The notes: generated by a model not told the origin, from the sequence alone. Shown: positions 39,804 to 50,093, counted from the first letter of the stretch. The stretch: DNA of 64,000 nt from Caldilineaceae bacterium SB0664_bin_27 (GCA_009838625.1 VXRG01000137.1:1-64000); one strand, 5' to 3'. Translations and numbers: made by a program.

Positions 39804-41141
39804 ATGCGTAATCCTTACACAGTTGGCCGCTGGCTGCGCGGGCCCGACCACTATGGCCGGGAGCAGCTGCTCGAATACCTGATTAACGCCGAGGACCCAG
39901 CCATCTGGGTGGTTGGCACGCGTCGGATGGGCAAGACTTCGATGCTGCGACAGCTTGAATGGCTGCTGACCAGACAGGAAGGCGCCAGCGCAGTTCCTCT
40001 GTTTTGGGATCTGCAAGGAAGTGAAACCAAGGACGATTTCGACTACGAGCTGTTTCTTGCAGTCGAAGACGAGATGCCTAGGTTTCAGGCCTACGGAGTC
40101 GATGTAAGCGCTCTTTACAATCAGGATGCGATTCAAATCCTGCGTGCTTTGCAACGTGCTCTTAGAGCCCATGGCAAGCATCTGCTCCTTCTCATCGACG
40201 AGGCTGAAGCCTGGATCAGTCTGGCCAAAAATGACTACCAAGCCTTGGCGCGGCTACGCAAAGCCTTCCAGAATGGTGGCATGCGCACAATAATGACGTC
40301 GACAAAGTTGCTGATGCAACTGAACGACCTGACCCGAAACTGGCTCACAAGCCCTTTTCTCTTTGGTTTCACACTTGTGAACTTGTGGAACCTCGAACCC
40401 GAGGCAAGCGTTAGCCTGGTGTTGCAGGAACAGAGTAACACGCCAGTCAACGTCGAGAGGGAACGCATCGACGATATTCTGCGGCACTCGCACCGCCATC
40501 CCTACCTGGTGCAGACGCTCTGTTACCGCCTGTTTGAAGAAAAGCAAGGAAGAGGTTCTTTGCGGGATATTGGCGAGGAGGACTTGAGGGCCGACCATCT
40601 GCTCGCCGGGTTTTTCGAGGTTGACTTCAAGTGTCTCGCCCCAACCGAAAGGCAGATACTGTTGACCGTTGCCCGCCAGGGCGTCATCAGCGAAGAGGAG
40701 CTGGTGGCCAAGACCGACAACGAATCAATCGATCAGATCTCCATGTATGTGCATGGCATGAACAATCTCGGTTACCTGCAGAGGGTCTACAGCCGGGCGG
40801 AAGGTAATGCAGCCGCCTCCTCCCACGATGGATTCCCGCGCTGGACAATCGGCAACGAGTTTCTGCGCCGCTGGATGCTGGAAAACTACCAGGAGCTGGC
40901 CCAGACCCTCTACTCCGACGTGAGCGATTACGGGGTCGAAGCTCTGCTCGAAATGGGGCGCAAGGTTGAACTGGACTACCTGCAACACGAGATCCCGGAA
41001 CTGCAAGGGCGCCTGGAGTCGTTACTGACAGCATACAGCGGACATTCGGATCAAACGCCGCCGGAAGTTCTGCAGGAGATTCAGGAACTGCGCAGGGAGT
41101 TGGAGAAAGCAAGCTCTCAGCTACGTAATGTGGCTGAATAG
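39804..41141 (+). CDS. soluble STAND/AAA-like P-loop ATPase with winged-helix-like and coiled-coil C-terminus
   Basis: Walker A GTRRMGKTS; Walker B HLLLLIDEAEAW; APTERQILLTVARQGVISEEELV; C-term LQEIQELRRELEKASSQL. Confidence 0.8.
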   Translation: MRNPYTVGRWLRGPDHYGREQLLEYLINAEDPAIWVVGTRRMGKTSMLRQLEWLLTRQEGASAVPLFWDLQGSETKDDFDYELFLAVEDEMPRFQAYGVDVSALYNQDAIQILRALQRALRAHGKHLLLLIDEAEAWISLAKNDYQALARLRKAFQNGGMRTIMTSTKLLMQLNDLTRNWLTSPFLFGFTLVNLWNLEPEASVSLVLQEQSNTPVNVERERIDDILRHSHRHPYLVQTLCYRLFEEKQGRGSLRDIGEEDLRADHLLAGFFEVDFKCLAPTERQILLTVARQGVISEEELVAKTDNESIDQISMYVHGMNNLGYLQRVYSRAEGNAAASSHDGFPRWTIGNEFLRRWMLENYQELAQTLYSDVSDYGVEALLEMGRKVELDYLQHEIPELQGRLESLLTAYSGHSDQTPPEVLQEIQELRRELEKASSQLRNVAE

Positions 41142-41150
41142 CCGGGAAGA

Positions 41151-41927
41151 ATGAACTCGTCCTCGCCGCCCCCCACAGCCGAAAAGGCCGCGTACGTCAA
41201 CCAGATGTTCGCTGGAATCGCGCATCGCTACGACCTGCTGAACCGGCTCATGACCGGCGGGCAGGATGTGAGCTGGCGTCGCGAAGTCGTGGCGCTGTGC
41301 CGGCTGCCGGCCTCCGGCCGTCTTCTCGACGTCGGTACCGGCACAGGCGATATCGCCTACGAAGCCAAACGCACACGTCGCGACGCCGAAGTTATTGGCT
41401 GTGACTTCACTTTCGAAATGATGGATGTGGGACGCCGTAAGAGATCTATTTGCTCTTCCCGTTCCCTTGGCGGTGGAAGGACGGCTCGCGTCGAATTCGT
41501 TCAGGGTGACGGCCTTCATCTGCCCTTTGCCGACGGTTACTTCGATGCAGTTGCGAGCGGCTTCCTGTTGCGCAATGTGACCGATGTCGACACCTGTCTG
41601 GCCGAACAGCGGCGTGTGACCAGACCGGGGGGCCGCATCGTCTGCCTGGAGACATCACCGCCGCCGCCCACGATGCTGGAACCGCTGCTGAGTTTCTATA
41701 TGCTCAGAGTCATCCCTGTAATAGGCCAGCTGTTTTCGACCGGGATCGGGACGGAAGGAGAGGCTTTCCGCCCGCGAGACTCGGCGTACAGGTATCTGCC
41801 GCAGAGCACAGTAGCCTTCCTGCAGCCGGAAGAGATGGCACGGAAAATTGAGCGGGCAGGGTTTCGGCGGGTCTCCTACGTGCGAAAGATGATGGGAACG
41901 ATCGCCATTCACGTAGGCACGGCATGA
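41151..41927 (+). CDS. ubiquinone/menaquinone biosynthesis C-methyltransferase (UbiE/MenG family)
   Basis: VNQMFAGIAHRYDLLNRLMTGGQDVSWRR; LLDVGTGTGDIAYEAKR; SGFLLRNVTDVDTCLAEQRRVTRPGGRIVCLE. Confidence 0.9.
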   Translation: MNSSSPPPTAEKAAYVNQMFAGIAHRYDLLNRLMTGGQDVSWRREVVALCRLPASGRLLDVGTGTGDIAYEAKRTRRDAEVIGCDFTFEMMDVGRRKRSICSSRSLGGGRTARVEFVQGDGLHLPFADGYFDAVASGFLLRNVTDVDTCLAEQRRVTRPGGRIVCLETSPPPPTMLEPLLSFYMLRVIPVIGQLFSTGIGTEGEAFRPRDSAYRYLPQSTVAFLQPEEMARKIERAGFRRVSYVRKMMGTIAIHVGTA

Positions 41928-41973
41928 GTGCCCAGTGCCCTCCAGTCGTTGCCGCCTCCGGAAGGACAAAGTC

Positions 41974-42711
41974 GTGACCGACCAGCCTGACCGCGCAGCT
42001 CTGCGCGGCAATCCTTCATTCGTCTGGCGAGCGGGCCAGGCACGGCGCCTGCAGATGATCCTTGACGCGGCGCCGCAGCCGCTGCAACGCGCGCTGGTTG
42101 ACGGATGCGGCGTGGGCGTCTATTTGCGGGCCCTGCAGCAGTCTGTACCAGAAGTGCATGGGATCGACATCGAGGGTGAGCATCTGCAGGCGGCCGCAGG
42201 AATCGTGCCTGGCGCACCTCTGAACCTGAGCCAGTGTGAGAATCTACCCTATCCCGAAGAGACTTTCGATCTGGTCCTGTCTCACGAAGTCCTGGAGCAT
42301 GTACAGGATGACCGTCTGGCCGCGGCCGAAATCGTTCGCGTCTTGCGGGTCGGAGGCCGCGCAGCCATTTTCGTCCCCAACCGCCTCTTTCCTTTTGAGA
42401 CCCACGGCCACTACTGGCAGGGCGTCTACCACTTCGGCAATACGCCCCTGATAAACTATCTGCCGGACTCATTGCGTAGCCAACTTGCCCCTCACGTGCG
42501 AGCCTATTCGCACCGCGACCTCCTGAACCTGTTCATAGGGCAGCCTGTTCTCGTCCGGAGGCACACGCAGATCTTTCCCGGCTACGACGGCATCAACGCC
42601 CGGCGCCCAGCCATCGGGCGACTCCTGCGAACCTTCACTTACGCTCTGGAGCAAACCCCTCTCACCACCTTTGGCATCAGTCACTTTCTTGTGGTCGAGA
42701 AGGTCGAATAG
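41974..42711 (+). CDS. class I SAM-dependent methyltransferase
   Basis: ALVDGCGVGVYLRALQQ; LSHEVLEHVQDDRLAAAEIVRVLRVGGRAAIFVPN. Confidence 0.85.
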   Translation: MTDQPDRAALRGNPSFVWRAGQARRLQMILDAAPQPLQRALVDGCGVGVYLRALQQSVPEVHGIDIEGEHLQAAAGIVPGAPLNLSQCENLPYPEETFDLVLSHEVLEHVQDDRLAAAEIVRVLRVGGRAAIFVPNRLFPFETHGHYWQGVYHFGNTPLINYLPDSLRSQLAPHVRAYSHRDLLNLFIGQPVLVRRHTQIFPGYDGINARRPAIGRLLRTFTYALEQTPLTTFGISHFLVVEKVE

Positions 42712-42846
42712 CAGGTCCCGTGCCGCTATGACGCCACGGTACGAGCAAGGGGAACTGTTGATTTACTCCAGCAATGTCGCGACTCCTGCCGAATCCAGAT
42801 GAGTTCAACAGCCTCTTCTCTCCAGACCCTTGCATCTCAGGGGGAT

Positions 42847-42875
42847 TTGGGTCGGTATTGGGCAGGTGCTAGAAT
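42847..42875 (+). promoter_or_regulatory. possible promoter TTGGGT-17-TAGAAT with upstream TG
   Basis: ggtgcTAGAAT extended -10-like sequence upstream of the PBP gene. Confidence 0.35.
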
Positions 42876-43008
42876 GCTGGCAAAAGCAGACAACACAATT
42901 GCAGTCTGCGACATGGTTGGAAAGGATCTGGACGAAGAAAATGCAGGACAGGGATGTTTACAAAGAAGATATGCGCAGTGACTCGGTAGATGAGAAAGGT
43001 CGACTGTT

Positions 43009-46000
43009 GTGGCGGAGATAAGTCGCGGCTCTAGCCCACAATCTGGCTCAGGAAGGCCCAGCAGATCTGCACGTATCCTGGCACACCGACGGCGGCGTTA
43101 CCGGGCCAAGACCTACCGCGCCCGCCCATGGCTTTGGTTGTTCCAGGGGACGGCAGCTCTGCTTCTCGCGATTCTCCTTACCGTAGGGGGCGCAGTCGGT
43201 GTGGCAGTTGCCAGTGTCTTCGGAATCTACACCTTTTACGCCGCGCAACTGCCTGACGCCGGCATCATCGAGCGCCAGCAGGAAAAGTTCGAGACCATCC
43301 GCTTCTACGACCGCACTGGCAAGCACCTCCTCTATGAAAGCGTAGATCCTCGCCCCTTCCGCGGAGACCGCACCTACATGGCCCTGCGGGAGATGTCGCC
43401 AGCGGTCATCCAGGCCGCCGTCGCGCTTGAAGACCACAACTACTGGGACAATCCAGGCATTAACGTGCGCGGCTTGATGCGTGCCTTTGTCTCCAACCTG
43501 CAAGGCGGCAGCGTGCAGGGCGGTTCGTCGATCACTCAGCAGTTGATCAAGAATGTGGTGATTCCGTTAGAGGAACGGACGCAGCAATCCTACGCCCGCA
43601 AGCTCAAGGAAGTCATTCTGGCGATGGAGGTAACGCGCCGCTATGACAAGGGCAAGATCCTGGAGTGGTATCTCAACTATAATTTCTACGGCAACCTCGC
43701 CTATGGAATAGAGGCGGCCAGTCAGGTCTACTTTGGCAAGAGCGTCTCTGATCTCAGCGTAGCCGAAGCAGCCATGCTGGCGCCGATTCCCCAGTTTCCG
43801 GCGCTCAATCCCATCGACAATCCGGACGATGCCAAGACCCGGCAGGGAGTGACGCTCCAGGTCATGGTCGATGCCGGGTATCTCACCCAGACCGAGGCCG
43901 ATGCTGCTTTTGCCCAGGAACTGGACCTGCGCGGCTCTGTCGCAGAGCGTTTCGATATCATCACGGCCCCCCATTTCGCTCTGTATGCGCTCGAACGAAT
44001 CAAAGACGAATTCAACACGGCCGACGACCCCTATCGCATCTGGAAAGAGGGGCTGACCGTCTATACGACACTGGACGTTGACCTGCAGAAGTATGCCGAA
44101 CAGGTGGCCCGAGACCATATCGACAGGCTGAATGAACAGGGCAGGAATGTCAACAACGCCTCCGTCGTCGTCATCAAGCCGGAATCCGGTGAGATCCTGG
44201 CGATGGTCGGTTCGCTGGACTACAACAACGAGGAGATCGACGGACAGGTTAACGTCGCGATTTCGGAACGGCAGCCCGGATCCAGTTTCAAGCCCTACGT
44301 CTATCTGACCGGTCTGCTGCAGGGTATGAATGCAGCCTCGATGATCCTGGACGTTCGTACCGCATTTCAGCAGAACGACGGCTCCGTGTACGTCCCCGAG
44401 AACTATGACCGTCTCTACCACGGACCCGTCGGCCTGCGCGATGCCCTCGCTCAGTCGCTCAACATCCCCGCAATTCGCGTCATGGACCAGGTCGGCGTCG
44501 CAAACGCACTGCGCACGGCCCATAAAATGGGCATCAACGGCCTTGACCGCGGTCTCAACTACTACGGACTGAATCTGGTGCTGGGAGGCGGCGAGGTCAC
44601 ACTTCTGGACCACACATACGCTTACAGCGTGCTGGCTAATGGTGGTGTCATGGCAGGCAAGCCGGTCCCCCCGGAATCCAGACGCAGTGGATTTCGCAAC
44701 CTGGACCCCGTTGCGATTTTGCAGGTCCACAATTCGCAAGCGGATATTCTGAGCAGATATGACAGTCCCGACCAGGAGCGCATTATCAGCGCCGATTCCC
44801 AATTTATCCTCGCCGACATTATGAGCGACAATGTGGCTCGCTCGCCAATGTTTGGCATCAATAACAATCTCGTACTGGCGGACCGCAGGGTCAGTGCCAA
44901 GACCGGCACGACCAACGGTTGGAAGGACGCCTGGACTGTCGGGTTTACCCCTCAGTTGACCGTCGGCGTCTGGATCGGCAACACCGACAACGAGTCGATG
45001 AACAACGTTACCGGTGCATCGGGTGCAGCGCCGATCTGGAAGAGCGTTATGGAGCGTTACCATGAAGGCCTTTCCTCCCGCTGGTATGAGCGCCCCCCTA
45101 ATGTTGTCGCCGAGACGGTCTGTCAGCCGAGCGGTCTGCAGCCTTCGCCGGACTGCCAGCGCCAAAGGGTAGAGTTGTTCATCGCGGGCACCGAGCCGAA
45201 GGTCGTCGATAACCTGTGGCAGCCCTTCGATATCGACCGCCGTAATGGGCTTCTCGCCAGAACATCCACGCCGGAGGAGGAACGGGAGACCAAGGTCTTT
45301 CTCATCCTGCCGCCTGAAGCCGAGGATTGGGTGGGCGGCAGCGGAATCGAACAGCCTCCCCAGGGCCAGAGTGCGGAGGATTTCATCGACTTTGATCCAG
45401 ACGTCGCCATCACTTTTCCTCCGCCCGGCGGCTATATCGGCGGCCAGGTCGAAATCCGCGGCAATGCCCGCGGGGGTAATTTCGCCAACTATCGCCTCGA
45501 ATTTGGAAACGGCCATGAACCAACGCAGTGGACGCAGATCGGCCCGGACCATGGCCAGCAGCACGCCAACGGCCTGCTGGAAGTGTTTAACACCGAGGGG
45601 CTTGAAGAAGGACAGTACACGCTTCGGTTGACGGTCCGGTATCATGACGGCAACGTGCGTATCTGGGATGCCCCAATCACAATCGACAATACGCCGCCGA
45701 CCGTAGAGATCAGCGATCCGGAGCCGGACGCACTCTACGTGTTGAACGAAGACGAACAGATCAACATCAACGCGCTCGTCAACGATGAATGGGCAATGGA
45801 CCGAGTGGAATTTGCAATCGACGGAACCTGGTTCATTACCCGAACCGTTGCCCCATACAACGAGCGCTGGCCTCTTGAGCTTCGCTATGAGACCGTCGAG
45901 TCGCCCGAAACCGGGAACTGGCCCGCTTTTGAGTCGGATGATGAAGACATTCGCCCCGGTCGCATCCGGGAATTTGAGGATGGATTCGCGGCGATCTACG

Positions 46001-46122
46001 CGGGCAGCGGCATCTATCTGGAGCGTCATCTAATCAAAGTACGCGCCTTTGACCGCGCCGGCAATGAAACGGAAAGCGAAGAAGTGCAGGTATACGTCCG
46101 GCAGCCGCTGCCCGACCAGTGA
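43009..46122 (+). CDS. class A penicillin-binding protein (transglycosylase/transpeptidase) with C-terminal Ig-like modules
   Basis: ALEDHNYWDNPGINVRGLMRA; GGSSITQQLIKN; RQPGSSFKPYVYL; SAKTGTTNGWKDAW. Confidence 0.93.
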   Translation: MAEISRGSSPQSGSGRPSRSARILAHRRRRYRAKTYRARPWLWLFQGTAALLLAILLTVGGAVGVAVASVFGIYTFYAAQLPDAGIIERQQEKFETIRFYDRTGKHLLYESVDPRPFRGDRTYMALREMSPAVIQAAVALEDHNYWDNPGINVRGLMRAFVSNLQGGSVQGGSSITQQLIKNVVIPLEERTQQSYARKLKEVILAMEVTRRYDKGKILEWYLNYNFYGNLAYGIEAASQVYFGKSVSDLSVAEAAMLAPIPQFPALNPIDNPDDAKTRQGVTLQVMVDAGYLTQTEADAAFAQELDLRGSVAERFDIITAPHFALYALERIKDEFNTADDPYRIWKEGLTVYTTLDVDLQKYAEQVARDHIDRLNEQGRNVNNASVVVIKPESGEILAMVGSLDYNNEEIDGQVNVAISERQPGSSFKPYVYLTGLLQGMNAASMILDVRTAFQQNDGSVYVPENYDRLYHGPVGLRDALAQSLNIPAIRVMDQVGVANALRTAHKMGINGLDRGLNYYGLNLVLGGGEVTLLDHTYAYSVLANGGVMAGKPVPPESRRSGFRNLDPVAILQVHNSQADILSRYDSPDQERIISADSQFILADIMSDNVARSPMFGINNNLVLADRRVSAKTGTTNGWKDAWTVGFTPQLTVGVWIGNTDNESMNNVTGASGAAPIWKSVMERYHEGLSSRWYERPPNVVAETVCQPSGLQPSPDCQRQRVELFIAGTEPKVVDNLWQPFDIDRRNGLLARTSTPEEERETKVFLILPPEAEDWVGGSGIEQPPQGQSAEDFIDFDPDVAITFPPPGGYIGGQVEIRGNARGGNFANYRLEFGNGHEPTQWTQIGPDHGQQHANGLLEVFNTEGLEEGQYTLRLTVRYHDGNVRIWDAPITIDNTPPTVEISDPEPDALYVLNEDEQININALVNDEWAMDRVEFAIDGTWFITRTVAPYNERWPLELRYETVESPETGNWPAFESDDEDIRPGRIREFEDGFAAIYAGSGIYLERHLIKVRAFDRAGNETESEEVQVYVRQPLPDQ

Positions 46123-46173
46123 CCGGCGCGTCAGACGGTAATCCGCATTCGAAGTTTGCAATCCTGATTTGCT

Positions 46174-47004
46174 ATGCCGAACATTCTAGTTACAAATGAC
46201 GATGGCGTTCACGCAGACAGCATACGTGTGCTGGCCGCAGCCCTAGATGACTTGGGCCGTGTCACCGTCATTGCCCCGGAGAGAAATTGGAGCGCCTCCG
46301 GGCACCCTAAAACGCTGCATAAGCCACTGCGTTTGGAGCCGATCAGTTGGCCCGACGGGCGCCGCGTCTACGCTTGCAGCGGCGCACCTTCCGACTGCGT
46401 AGCTCTGGCCATTCTTGGGGCCCCGTACACGCCTAACAATTCATCTTCGCATCTGGCCGCAGGGGAACCAAGAGACGCTTACGACCTGGTGGTCAGTGGT
46501 GTAAACGACAACTTCAATCTCGGTTGCGATGTTCTCTATAGCGGCACCGTGGCGGCGGCGATGGAGTCCCTGGTTATGGGTGTACCGTCTCTGGCGCTAA
46601 GCACCGGCTCGGTAGAAGGTTTCGACATTGCCGATTCCGAAGCCTGGCAGAACGCCGCCAAGTATGCCCGTACGCTGGCCGCCGCCGCGCTCAACCGGCC
46701 GCTACCTCCGCAGACCATGCTTAACGTCAACGTGCCGCGGCGGCCGGCAGACCGAATCCACGGCTTGCGCTACACATTCCTGGGCCGGCGCATCTACGGG
46801 GATGTGCTGGTCGCCCGCGACGATCCGTGGGGCAAGCCCTACTACTGGATTGGCGGCGAAGTCCCAACCGGAATTGCCGACGCCGGCAGTGACTTTGGCG
46901 CAATCGAAAGCGGATACGTCAGCGTTTCACCACTTGGCATCGACCTGACAAGACATGAAGTCCTCGCCGATCTGGCTGAAGACGCCGGGGCCCCTCCCAG
47001 CTGA
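46174..47004 (+). CDS. surE: 5'/3'-nucleotidase SurE
   Basis: ILVTNDDGVHADSIRVLAAAL; VIAPERNWSASGH; SGVNDNFNLGCDVLYSGTVAAAMES. Confidence 0.93.
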   Translation: MPNILVTNDDGVHADSIRVLAAALDDLGRVTVIAPERNWSASGHPKTLHKPLRLEPISWPDGRRVYACSGAPSDCVALAILGAPYTPNNSSSHLAAGEPRDAYDLVVSGVNDNFNLGCDVLYSGTVAAAMESLVMGVPSLALSTGSVEGFDIADSEAWQNAAKYARTLAAAALNRPLPPQTMLNVNVPRRPADRIHGLRYTFLGRRIYGDVLVARDDPWGKPYYWIGGEVPTGIADAGSDFGAIESGYVSVSPLGIDLTRHEVLADLAEDAGAPPS

Positions 47005-47214
47005 ACGCGGCCAGGACCCGGCAGGGGCCCCCTTTCACAGTTTCAGGTGAACGCTTAAGCAACGGGAAACGTCTCCTGGAAGCGGGGTATGGGGTGCTTC
47101 CAGGGTTTGCAGTATCGTCATTTGAACCAGTTCTGCTACCGGGTACGGAGATCCGGAAACGCAGAGACTGCTGTCAGTCATGAGTGCGGCGCAGGGGTTA
47201 TCGATTTGTCTCGG

Positions 47215-48105
47215 ATGGTGTACACGCCTCCTTCAGATGGGTCTCGGTGGCAGGGCCTGGCTGCGCTTTGCTGGCTGCTTCTGACCGATGCAATCATCAT
47301 CGCCTGGGTGGCACTGAAACCGGTTGGATGGAGCAGCTTCCTGCTCCTTCTGGTTCTTTCCGCCACACTGCCCGTTCTCGTCCATCTGACTGTTCGCACA
47401 TGGGGGGCGTTCAATCTTGAGTACTGGCTCGACCGCAATGCCTTGCGAGTTCGCTGGGCCGGTATTCGCCAGGTGATCCCGCTTCACAGCATTCGCCGTA
47501 TCGTCGAAGGCGTTGACGAGATCTCCTCGAGACCCTCATTGCTGGACTGGCCTTCACCCTTTGTTCGAATTGTAGAAGGAGGTCAGGGGCGGCGTCTGGT
47601 GCGCTTGGCCAGCGTTCCTCTCGACCAATGTCTGCTCATCGAAACCGACAGCGGCATTTTCGCCATATCCCCCGAAGACCCGGTCGGCTTTCTTGAAGAG
47701 CTGCAAGCTCTCAATCGTCTCGGCCTGGCGCGCACATTGCCCCTGGTGCGGGAGCAGCCCACCAACTACTATGCCCTGGCGGTCGAATCCCCGGCGGGCC
47801 GCTGGTTGCTTCTGGCTGGACTGATCGGCTGCCTCGTCCTCTTCGGCTATCTCATGATCCTCTTCCCGGATTTGCCGGAAGCGCTCGTTTTTCATTACAA
47901 TCGACAAGGTGTGCCTGACAGCATCAGGCCCAAGAACGCTCTCTTTCTGCTTCCTGTCATCGGTCTCCTGACGTACTTGACCAATACGATGGCCGGCCTG
48001 TGGATGAGACTGCAAGGTCAACTTTCCGGCGCTTATCTGTTCTGGACCGGTTCGCTTCTTGTGCAAGCCCTGTCGCTTCTGGCGCTCTTAAGCCTGACCA
48101 TTTAA
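47215..48105 (+). CDS. PH-like / DUF1648-like membrane protein
   Basis: ATG 47215; TM segments; LEYWLDRNALRVRWAGIRQVIPLHSI; VFHYNRQGVPDSI. Confidence 0.6.
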   Translation: MVYTPPSDGSRWQGLAALCWLLLTDAIIIAWVALKPVGWSSFLLLLVLSATLPVLVHLTVRTWGAFNLEYWLDRNALRVRWAGIRQVIPLHSIRRIVEGVDEISSRPSLLDWPSPFVRIVEGGQGRRLVRLASVPLDQCLLIETDSGIFAISPEDPVGFLEELQALNRLGLARTLPLVREQPTNYYALAVESPAGRWLLLAGLIGCLVLFGYLMILFPDLPEALVFHYNRQGVPDSIRPKNALFLLPVIGLLTYLTNTMAGLWMRLQGQLSGAYLFWTGSLLVQALSLLALLSLTI

Positions 48106-48250
48106 ACCGAGTTGGGATCCTGTGCTCGGAGAAGATACGGTAGTCCATTTGCAAACAGGATTTCCTGAATCGCTCGACGCGTCAATCGAAAACTTCGCTG
48201 ACCACAGCCCAACGGTTTTCGCTGCGACCCAGTCGGCCGAGGAGTTCTTT

Positions 48251-49012
48251 GTGTCGCGCCCTTTTTTGACCATTATTATTCCCGCCTATAACGAAGCAAA
48301 GCGTCTCCCCGATTCACTGACACGAATTGCTACATATCTGCGGAGTCAAAACTTTACAACCGAGATACTGGTCGTTGAAAATCGGTCGACCGACGAAACC
48401 AGCGCCGTTGTACGCGACTTTGCCAGAACTGTTGCAGCCTCAGATCCATTTACCCTGGAACTGCTTCACAGTGCGCCGGGCAAGGGCGCAGCCGTGAAGA
48501 CGGGGATGCTGGTCGGTAAGGGCGATTACCTGTTTATCTGCGATGCCGATCTTTCGATGCCTATCGAAGAGGTCGAGAAATTTCTGCCGCCGCAGCAGGA
48601 GAAAAATGGATTTGACGTCGCTATCGCCAGCCGCGAGATTGCCGGCGCAGTGCGTTACAACGAGCCCTTCTATCGTCATCTGATGGGGCGGGTTTTCAAC
48701 CACGTAGTGCAGAAGCTGATCATGCCGGGGATCGAGGACACACAGTGCGGATTCAAAATGTTTACACGGGAAGCGGCCGCCCAAGTCTTTCCCCACCAGA
48801 CGATCGACGGCTGGGGGTTCGACCCTGAAATTCTGTACATCAGCCGAATTCGCGGATTGCACCTGGTCGAAGTGCCAATCAACTGGTATTACATGGCGGA
48901 GAGTCGGGTCAATCCCATCCTCGATACGATCAATATGGTGCGAGAAGTCTTACGCATTCGTGTAAATGGGCTGCGTGGGATATACGAGCAGGTCCCCAAG
49001 ACGAAGGAGTAG
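48251..49012 (+). CDS. family 2 glycosyltransferase (dolichyl-phosphate glucosyltransferase-like)
   Basis: LTIIIPAYNEAKRLPDSL; LVVENRSTDETS; FICDADLSMPIEEVEKFL; DTQCGFKMFTREAA; GTG 48251 preferred. Confidence 0.88.
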   Translation: MSRPFLTIIIPAYNEAKRLPDSLTRIATYLRSQNFTTEILVVENRSTDETSAVVRDFARTVAASDPFTLELLHSAPGKGAAVKTGMLVGKGDYLFICDADLSMPIEEVEKFLPPQQEKNGFDVAIASREIAGAVRYNEPFYRHLMGRVFNHVVQKLIMPGIEDTQCGFKMFTREAAAQVFPHQTIDGWGFDPEILYISRIRGLHLVEVPINWYYMAESRVNPILDTINMVREVLRIRVNGLRGIYEQVPKTKE

Positions 49013-49102
49013 TATCTGTACACCCCCTCCCGCATCTTCAAGTCCCACCCGGCCGCCACACCAAGAATCACCCACGACCACTCCAACTGTTTGGATAACC
49101 TG

Positions 49103-49792
49103 TCAGGCTTCTGAAGACGGATCAAACTCCAGGCTTGCCAGCCAAATCTGCACACCGTTCGCCACGAAGTGTGCGACCAGCGGTGTGAGCAGGCTCTGGT
49201 GCCACACGAACATGAGTCCAAATATTGCGCCGGCCGTACCTGCCCCGACGATGCCCCACGTTCCTTGCGGGCTGTGCAGCAGGCCGAAGATTGCGCTGAA
49301 GCCAATTATCAGCCAGGCGGTCGGGAGCAAGGGCGAAAGCCCGCCGATGAGCAGGCTGCGAAACAGGACCTCCTCGAACAGTACGCTCAGCAGCAATGCA
49401 AATGGCAGCAGCCCCGCCTCCCTCCGATTGCGTGGCACGACCAGCTCCAAAATCGAACGGTAAAACCTGGTATCACTGTAGCGTGTGACTATTCGTCCCA
49501 TGCCCGCGAAAGTCAACGCTATTGCCAAGCCGGCCAGGGCTCCGGTCACAATCTGGGACCCGGCATTGGGAAACTGCCATCCCAGCGTCTCCGGAGGCAG
49601 TCCGCTGCCTCTGCCCAGAAGCAGGCATATGACCAGGACAACAGCCCGGAGAGCATTTTCGGCTGGAAGAAGCAGTAGATTCTCTTGCGGCTGCCAGAAG
49701 CGCAATAGGCGGGCGGTCTTATACGCGCCGTATCCGACAACCGCGGTGATGAGCAGAGTCAATATGGCAAAGAGAGCATAGCGCCAGTCCAT
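49103..49792 (-). CDS. CPBP family intramembrane metalloprotease
   Basis: VLFEEVLFRSLLIGG; FGLLHSPQGTWGIVGAGTAGAIFGLMF; SLLTPLVAHFVANG. Confidence 0.85.
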   Translation of the reverse strand: MDWRYALFAILTLLITAVVGYGAYKTARLLRFWQPQENLLLLPAENALRAVVLVICLLLGRGSGLPPETLGWQFPNAGSQIVTGALAGLAIALTFAGMGRIVTRYSDTRFYRSILELVVPRNRREAGLLPFALLLSVLFEEVLFRSLLIGGLSPLLPTAWLIIGFSAIFGLLHSPQGTWGIVGAGTAGAIFGLMFVWHQSLLTPLVAHFVANGVQIWLASLEFDPSSEA

Positions 49793-49996
49793 GACTTAAG
49801 TGTAGGGTACAGTTGGCGATGCTCTCAAATATTTGTATATCCTCTTCTGCGAGGCACAGTTGCCAACGCCTCCGGGCCCGTCTACCCAATACTTTTGTCA
49901 GACCGACAGAGACTTTAGGTCTGACGGCAGAGCTGCCCTGAAACGCCGCCGCCCGCGCAATCGTCACGTCACAGGCTCACTCTGCGCCTGCTATTT

Positions 49997-50024
49997 TTGA
50001 AGATTTTTAATCAGTTGCTATACT
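49997..50024 (+). promoter_or_regulatory. sigma70-type promoter TTGAAG-16-TATACT
   Basis: ttgaag 49997-50002, 16-nt spacer, tatact 50019-50024. Confidence 0.55.
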
Positions 50025-50047
50025 GAAACCATCATTACTCTTAATCT

Positions 50048-50090
50048 GGCGCGCCGCTGTTGGGCGTGCCGAAGAGGGGCGTTCCTCTTC
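50048..50090 (+). promoter_or_regulatory. structured leader: two consecutive hairpins upstream of an intrinsic terminator
   Basis: GGCGCGCC-gctgttg-GGCGTGCC (50048-50070) then GAAGAGG-ggcgtt-CCTCTTC (50071-50090). Confidence 0.6.
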
Positions 50091-50093
50091 TTC

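Noticed and set aside
42799-43021. Small ORFs upstream of the PBP gene
   Set aside because: Overlap a plausible promoter/leader, no RBS, no recognisable protein
43567-46029. 820-aa antisense ORF opposite the PBP gene
   Set aside because: High-GC shadow ORF; the plus strand encodes an unmistakable class A PBP and the antisense protein has no recognisable motifs
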